Shown here piece by piece: positions 55,298 through 60,000 of a stretch of DNA of 60,000 nt. The translations under genes were made by a program, and so were the position numbers. The notes beneath the pieces were generated by a model. That model ran no database searches, was not told where the DNA came from, and saw only the letters and a program-made list of their open reading frames with translations. Each line of letters starts with the position of its first letter. The first letter of the stretch is position 1. The DNA lies in NCBI RefSeq assembly GCF_963678635.1, contig NC_087063.1, positions 74,361,617-74,421,616 of the forward strand. Direction: 5' to 3'. This DNA comes from Symsagittifera roscoffensis. Its lineage: Eukaryota > Xenacoelomorpha > Acoela > Convolutidae.

Positions 55298-57428
55298 ATG
55301 TCTCCACGTTTTACTGATTTAAGTCCAGACGAGAAACGGTTTCTCGAAGCCGTAGAAAAACATCGAGCACTTCGTTCCAAAAAAGACCTTTTGTTTCTTA
55401 AAAAACAGCGTGAAAACAAAGAACGATTCCGGAAAATTGCTGAAGAAAACGTGAAAAGTCAAGTAGAAGCCCAAAACGAACTGATGAAACGAGGCGAGGA
55501 AAAAGATTACATTACAGTAAATATGGAAAATTCTTTGATTGATAATAGACCGAAAATCGAAGAAAATTATTTCCCTGAAAACGTTCGTCGATTACAGTTA
55601 CGTAACTGTATCGGAATTGGTTCTTGGGGTACTATTTATTTAGCTGAAGTTTGTTTAAAACGAAAACAACTATGCGCGGTTAAAATTTTTAGCGATCTTA
55701 AACTAGAACGTGAACCAATTCCGGGATACTTGGAAACAACGACCTTGAAAAAATTAAATCACCCTCATATAGTGAAATACATTAGCAACGGTCGTTTTCA
55801 GGAAAATTACTTGAATGGTTCGCCGTATTTAGTTTTAGAGAATGTTTCTGGGGGTTCACTCAAAGAAAAATTGGACATTTTGGAAAAAGGCTCGGGCTTT
55901 CAGACAGATTTTATTCTGGGTTTGACTTTGGATATTCTGAAAGCTTTAGTTTATGGAATTGTAGATGAAAATAATCAACAGACGTTCGTGTTTAAATTAT
56001 GTGATTTTGGTTCGGCTAGACAACTCGACGATCAGAATGATTCGGTATTTACGCACTTGTATGCAGCGCCTGAGCTGGTAGACAGGAACCCACATCATTC
56101 AGGGGCTTGTGACGTGTACTCACTTGGCTTGATTTTACTTCAGTGTGCTTTGGGCTTCAAACCAGCGGGTAAAGCTACATATCATATTGGTGTAGGACTA
56201 TTTATATTTTTCAAGTATCACACGAGCTGTGGCGTGCGCAGAAGTTTTTCTAGGAAAGGGTGGTTTTTCGGAAAAACTTGAAAGGTTTGATTTTCCGAGC
56301 TCTCCTAAAATAATATACGGACCCAATTTTTTTTAAATTTTCTGCGCCACAGGCAAATTTTTTTAACAAACAGGCGCTAAAATGACGTTGACGTTTTGAG
56401 CCGCTTTAAAAATAATTGTCAAAAAATTGCGTTTTTTCGGCGTGCGCTACCCCCTCAAGTAACTCTTTAATCTTTGCTCTAAACTTCAGACGTTGAATTG
56501 TGTGGTACGTGATTTTGCTTGGAAAATCACTGAAAGCTTTAGGTCTTTCGTGGCTGGAAAATATATATTTTTTTCATTTTTAATAAGAAAAATTAAAAGG
56601 TTATTCCCCCTCCCCAGGCGCGTTGTAGATAGTAAGTCTAAACCTTTGCAAAAAGACTCAGTTATTACACTCCAAGTTAAGAAAAGTAGGAAAAACAAAA
56701 TTAAAACGTTAACATTTTCCCAAACTGACCGGTCGAACAGATCCTGAATAAAAAGAAGCAAGGAAAAGCAACAACAACAATTATTAACCAAATATAAAGA
56801 TATGATAAGACTTTCGTGGTGAACAAGTCTTCAAAAATAGCAATTAATGTCTCAACCGGACAATGGTATATCCTAAACAACCTTGTCCAGCGTTGGTGCA
56901 GTTTGGAAACCTTCGGAAAAAAAAACTTCTGTATTTTTTTGATATCAGTAAAATTCAATTTTGGTATTCGGTGAAACCGTTTTCAATTTGTCTCGCCTTG
57001 GTAAAAACCATTGAATGCTATCTCAGCTGCGCTAAACAAACCTCACTATACTGTGATTTTGGACCCAAGTAATCTTTTCTTCAATTGAGAAACTGCCATG
57101 ATGCATTTTGACCTCCTAGGCTGAACAGTGAAATCCTAGTCAATGTGAAAACACAGCCAACCTGGATAAAATGCCAAAAGTAGCAAATATTTTTCTAGGT
57201 AAGTTGTCATCTGGCAATGTAATTGTGGAAAGACACAAACTGGGTGGTTTCATTTCACAACTGAAGCCTCAACTCAAAGAACTCATCAGGCCATGTTTAT
57301 ACAAAGATCCACAAAAGAGAGTCACAAGCAGGGATATGCTAGAAGCTACGAACCAATTGTCGCAACAGCTACAGATGGAGAAAGAAATGATGAGTAATCT
57401 AAGTATGTTACCAGACGTGGTTAGCTAG
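55298..57428 (+). CDS. Two-exon protein kinase-like gene lacking the HRD loop
   Basis: Exon 1 is 55298-56168 and exon 2 is 57199-57428. The intron is GTAAAG...TTTCTAG with matching phase, giving 366 aa. Residues 1-75 are a charged, probably coiled region. The kinase domain has the glycine loop IGIGSWGTIY (about 103), the ATP-anchoring Lys in CAVKIF (about 128), DFG in LCDFGSARQ (about 235), APE in YAAPELVD (about 257), DVYSLGLIL, and in exon 2 the late DPQKRVT motif. The catalytic segment with HRDxKxxN is missing: ALVYG runs straight into IVDENNQQTF and then KLCDFG, with no intron signal at that point (about 55954). It is therefore probably a pseudokinase or has suffered an in-frame deletion of about 16-17 codons. 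The family is not assigned (Ser/Thr-kinase type). ATG 55298 is the first in frame; the open frame extends upstream to 55280. Confidence 0.8.
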
Positions 57429-57495
57429 ATTTCAAAGCAAACATCTTTATTAAGAAAATGAAACTAAATTTAAAATGATTTTTTGAAGTGCTTAA

Positions 57496-57515
57496 AATAA
57501 ATACAATAGAAATAA
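57496..57515 (+). terminator. Likely polyadenylation signals of the kinase gene
   Basis: Two AATAAA hexamers lie at 57496 and 57510, about 70-85 bp after the stop codon. Confidence 0.55.
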
Positions 57516-58649
57516 ATCCAGCGCTTAAAAAATCCAAAATGTATCTACACAGAAGCAAAACTGATGTTGGCACCACTTGCGATACAAAAAAGAATGACTT
57601 TGAGTAAAATCAAATTTACATAGGGTTTTCGGCCTGCTAGAAAAGACCTGCATTGTTTAAAAGGAAAATAATCTCAAAATAGCCAAAATTTTGTAAGAAA
57701 CGGTCCCGACGGTAATCGAGCCCCCTGGCGTTGTTGTCTCAAGCATGTGTATTACAGCTGACCCTTCAACAAATTTCGAGCCACGGGAATTAGCCGACAA
57801 ATATAAGAAACGAGCGATAATCTGAAACAGCAAAAAATCTCTCATTTGCAAAAAAAAAACAGGTCTCTCTGAATTTGCTCACAGAAACTTGGACGCTAAG
57901 ATGCTTTCAGTTAACCTAACCGCACACACTCTGCAATCAAAAATTAAATCGACAACCAAGCATTCAAAAAATTAAACGTTTTGACAAAAATTCAAACGAA
58001 AAATTGTTACAATTTTTTTTATACCGAAAAAATTAGCGTACATAGAAACAACAAAATGTATGAAATGTAGTTACGGTCCTCAAGATTGAATTGAAAACAA
58101 AAACAAATGAATTCAATATACGGTTACTAAAAATGACCCAGCAAATGAGCCGATAAATACTGGGACGTAGTCATTTAAGCCTGCGAAAAAAAAATCATTT
58201 TAAAAGTGAAAATTTTTTTCAGCTGTAGGTCCAGTAAACAAGTAACTTAAACAAGTAACTCTAGACCAAAGATTAGAGCTGTTAAAAGTAAAACTAGGGT
58301 GAAACTGAATATTTTTTAGAAAATGGAGATCATGTGAACAAACTTATTTACGGGAAAAAAACTAAAAAAAAAAGTACCCAAGTAAAAAATAATAATGAAG
58401 AAGAGCAAAACTATTCACAGGAGCAGTATTAAGTTTTTCTTAAGTTCAGCACTTGTAGGCCAGGGCGTTAATTGTTTAAATTCAACTATGTTATGGTTTC
58501 TTACGAGATATTTAAACAAATGGATAATCGTTAGTAAAAATTTTAAAAAGTAGTTTTGTTAGGATCTACCCAACAACTCGGATCAAGCATACAGTTTACC
58601 CCTCTCCTCCTAAGTGACCTACCGTAGAATGTCTTCCCCAAGCATATAT
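57516..58649. other. Non-coding stretch
   Basis: AT-rich, with no gene, RNA or repeat recognised. Confidence 0.4.
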
Positions 58650-58870
58650 TTATTCTGAAAAATAATTATGTAAAACAGAGGCTAAGCTACGCTTCTCAAA
58701 CACTAGCGAGAACACGACAAAAAGCAGCTCTAGAAAAGGCAATAAGAAAAAAACTGAAATAAGCCTCGAATTAGTAACAATTCGCCTAGCTCTAGGATTC
58801 GATCTGCGACCTTCTGCATTCAACAGATTTTGAATCTCTTTTCTAACCACTCAGCAACGCTTGCTTAACC
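58650..58870 (-). mobile_element. tRNA-derived SINE-like repeat, minus strand
   Basis: On the minus strand the head reads TTGCTGAGTGGTTAG (A box) at about 58845-58860 and CAGATCGAATCCTAGAG (B box) at about 58793-58808, with TCAAAATCTG between them, close to a Ser/Leu-type tRNA. The anticodon and acceptor stems do not form, so it is a derived repeat and not a gene. Its body (58650-58780) does not match the SINE at 50875. Confidence 0.55.
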
Positions 58871-59861
58871 AACCACCGACAAAAACTGGTCACCAATAAA
58901 GCAGCTAAATATGCTAATTAATTGCCAAATCGATTCAGCAAAAGTGGCACCAAATACAAATAAACGCAATTTTGCTAGAAATAATTTAGAATAGAAAAAA
59001 CTGAAGTAATACACATAAACTAGTCATATAACAAATTGGAAAGCATAAGGCCAACTTATGTATAAATTGTGCTTTTCAAAAAATTGCGAGAGATATTGGG
59101 TTGGAAAATTTCTAAAATACGGTTTCTATGATTGTTGTTTGTTTGAAACAAGTAACATTTTTTCGGTTCAATTGATGAATTAAAAATTCATCAACTGTGT
59201 TAACTAATTACAATTTGAATTTCAAAGCACATGCTATCAAAAAAGTGGCATCAACATTTGCGTCTGAGGTTAGAAAAAAGGAAGGTTCTTAATAACACTA
59301 AGCTGACGTTAGTGTACAGAAGCTTCTGTTCGTAACAACACACTAAGCTGACGCCAGTGTAAAAAGTATGCATGTGCTAGAAAACGCACAAGCAAAAGTT
59401 ATTTTCAAAATTATCATTTTGGATTGCATTTGAATACTTTTAGTGACCTAAAATAATGTATTTGCAGTCACTTTTCTTTTTTAAAACTGTTAATTTTGTA
59501 TAAATATGGACGTTATTCAAAAATATTGCCTGAAAAATTCAAAATTTCTCCTCCCTAAATCGATTTGGTGGGATCTAGTTTGGTTAATTCGATAAACACC
59601 TGCCAATCGCAGGTGTAAAAAAAACACGAATGTCTGCCCTAAAAGAGCTTACAACAAAAATCCTCTGATTAAAGCAAGAAGTTGTTCAACGACTTCATTG
59701 CAGTCTATGGAATCATCGAAGCTTCTTAAATCTCAAACTAATTTTTAATTGACTGATTGCGTTGAAATTTGAAAGTATTCATGAGGAAAAAAAATAAAGA
59801 AAAATATATATATGTATATCTTGAAAGAGAACAAGACATTGAACTACATAACAATAACAAT
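58871..59861. other. Non-coding stretch with two small hairpins
   Basis: At 59295-59329, ACACTAA-GCTGACG-TTAGTGT is followed at once by the palindrome ACAGAAGCTTCTGT. A diverged partner of the first is at about 59338-59360. No gene is seen. Confidence 0.45.
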
Positions 59862-60000
59862 AATCATAATAAGTGTGGTTTCTGCGATTCGTAGAGGATC
59901 TATGAAAAGCTATCCAGCCTGTCTATTCACAGTCCGTTTCTCTTGTTTCCCCACTTTTCAGACTGAGTTATTTTGTTGAGCAAAGCTCTTTTTTTTGCGG
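59862..60000 (-). repeat. Second copy of the SINE tail seen at 50875 (cut by window end)
   Basis: It shares GATTCGTAGAGGATCTAT, CTGAGTTATTTTGTTGAGCA and a T-run followed by GCG with 50890-51010. The repeat continues past the window, where a tRNA-like head would be expected. Confidence 0.6.

Noticed and set aside
58790-58865. Possible Ser/Leu tRNA gene on the minus strand
   Set aside because: The boxes match, but no acceptor stem or proper anticodon arm forms; treated as a SINE head.

Overview
The window is AT-rich eukaryotic DNA dominated by repeats and transposons. I see no bacterial-style operons, no rRNA and no intact tRNA gene. The host is probably an invertebrate animal and most likely an arthropod. 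This is an inference from a BEL/Pao LTR retrotransposon, FLYWCH zinc fingers of the kind carried by MULE transposons, tRNA-derived SINE-like repeats, one exon of an A4GALT-like glycosyltransferase, and short genes with GT-AG introns. The species cannot be named from this sequence.

Layout. 1-4251: a 2.26-kb tandem duplication holding, on the minus strand, a long reading frame broken by only three stops. 4252-12449: mostly non-coding, with a 403-bp inverted-repeat element that has an 8-bp target duplication, a family of ~530-bp elements with terminal hairpins, and homopolymer C/G runs. 12450-23060: a ~4-kb unit present twice; the second copy is interrupted by a hairpin-element insertion and by a 3.3-kb GC-richer block carrying an integrase relic. 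22956-41284: a 4.3-kb tandem duplication. Its first copy has been split by a complete 9,693-bp BEL/Pao element (24117-33809) with two identical 300-bp LTRs; the second copy preserves the empty site. 36470-41640 also holds a degenerate ~62-bp satellite.

41641-60000 carries the likely host genes. These are one exon of an alpha-1,4-glycosyltransferase (44491-45023) and a two-exon protein kinase (55298-57428) that lacks the HRD catalytic loop. Between them lie a 1.58-kb inverted-repeat element with a FLYWCH ORF (46246-47826), a decayed FLYWCH-MULE transposase (53485-54175), and three SINE-like repeats.

The BEL element is the most complete functional unit. It has a leader with seven perfect 48-bp repeats, then an extra 199-codon ORF of unknown function (possibly SGNH-hydrolase-like in fold), then one 2,238-codon Gag-protease-RT-RNase H-integrase frame that stops inside the 3' LTR. 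Identical LTRs and open frames make it a very recent, possibly active insertion. All homology calls are from reading motifs; no database search was possible.
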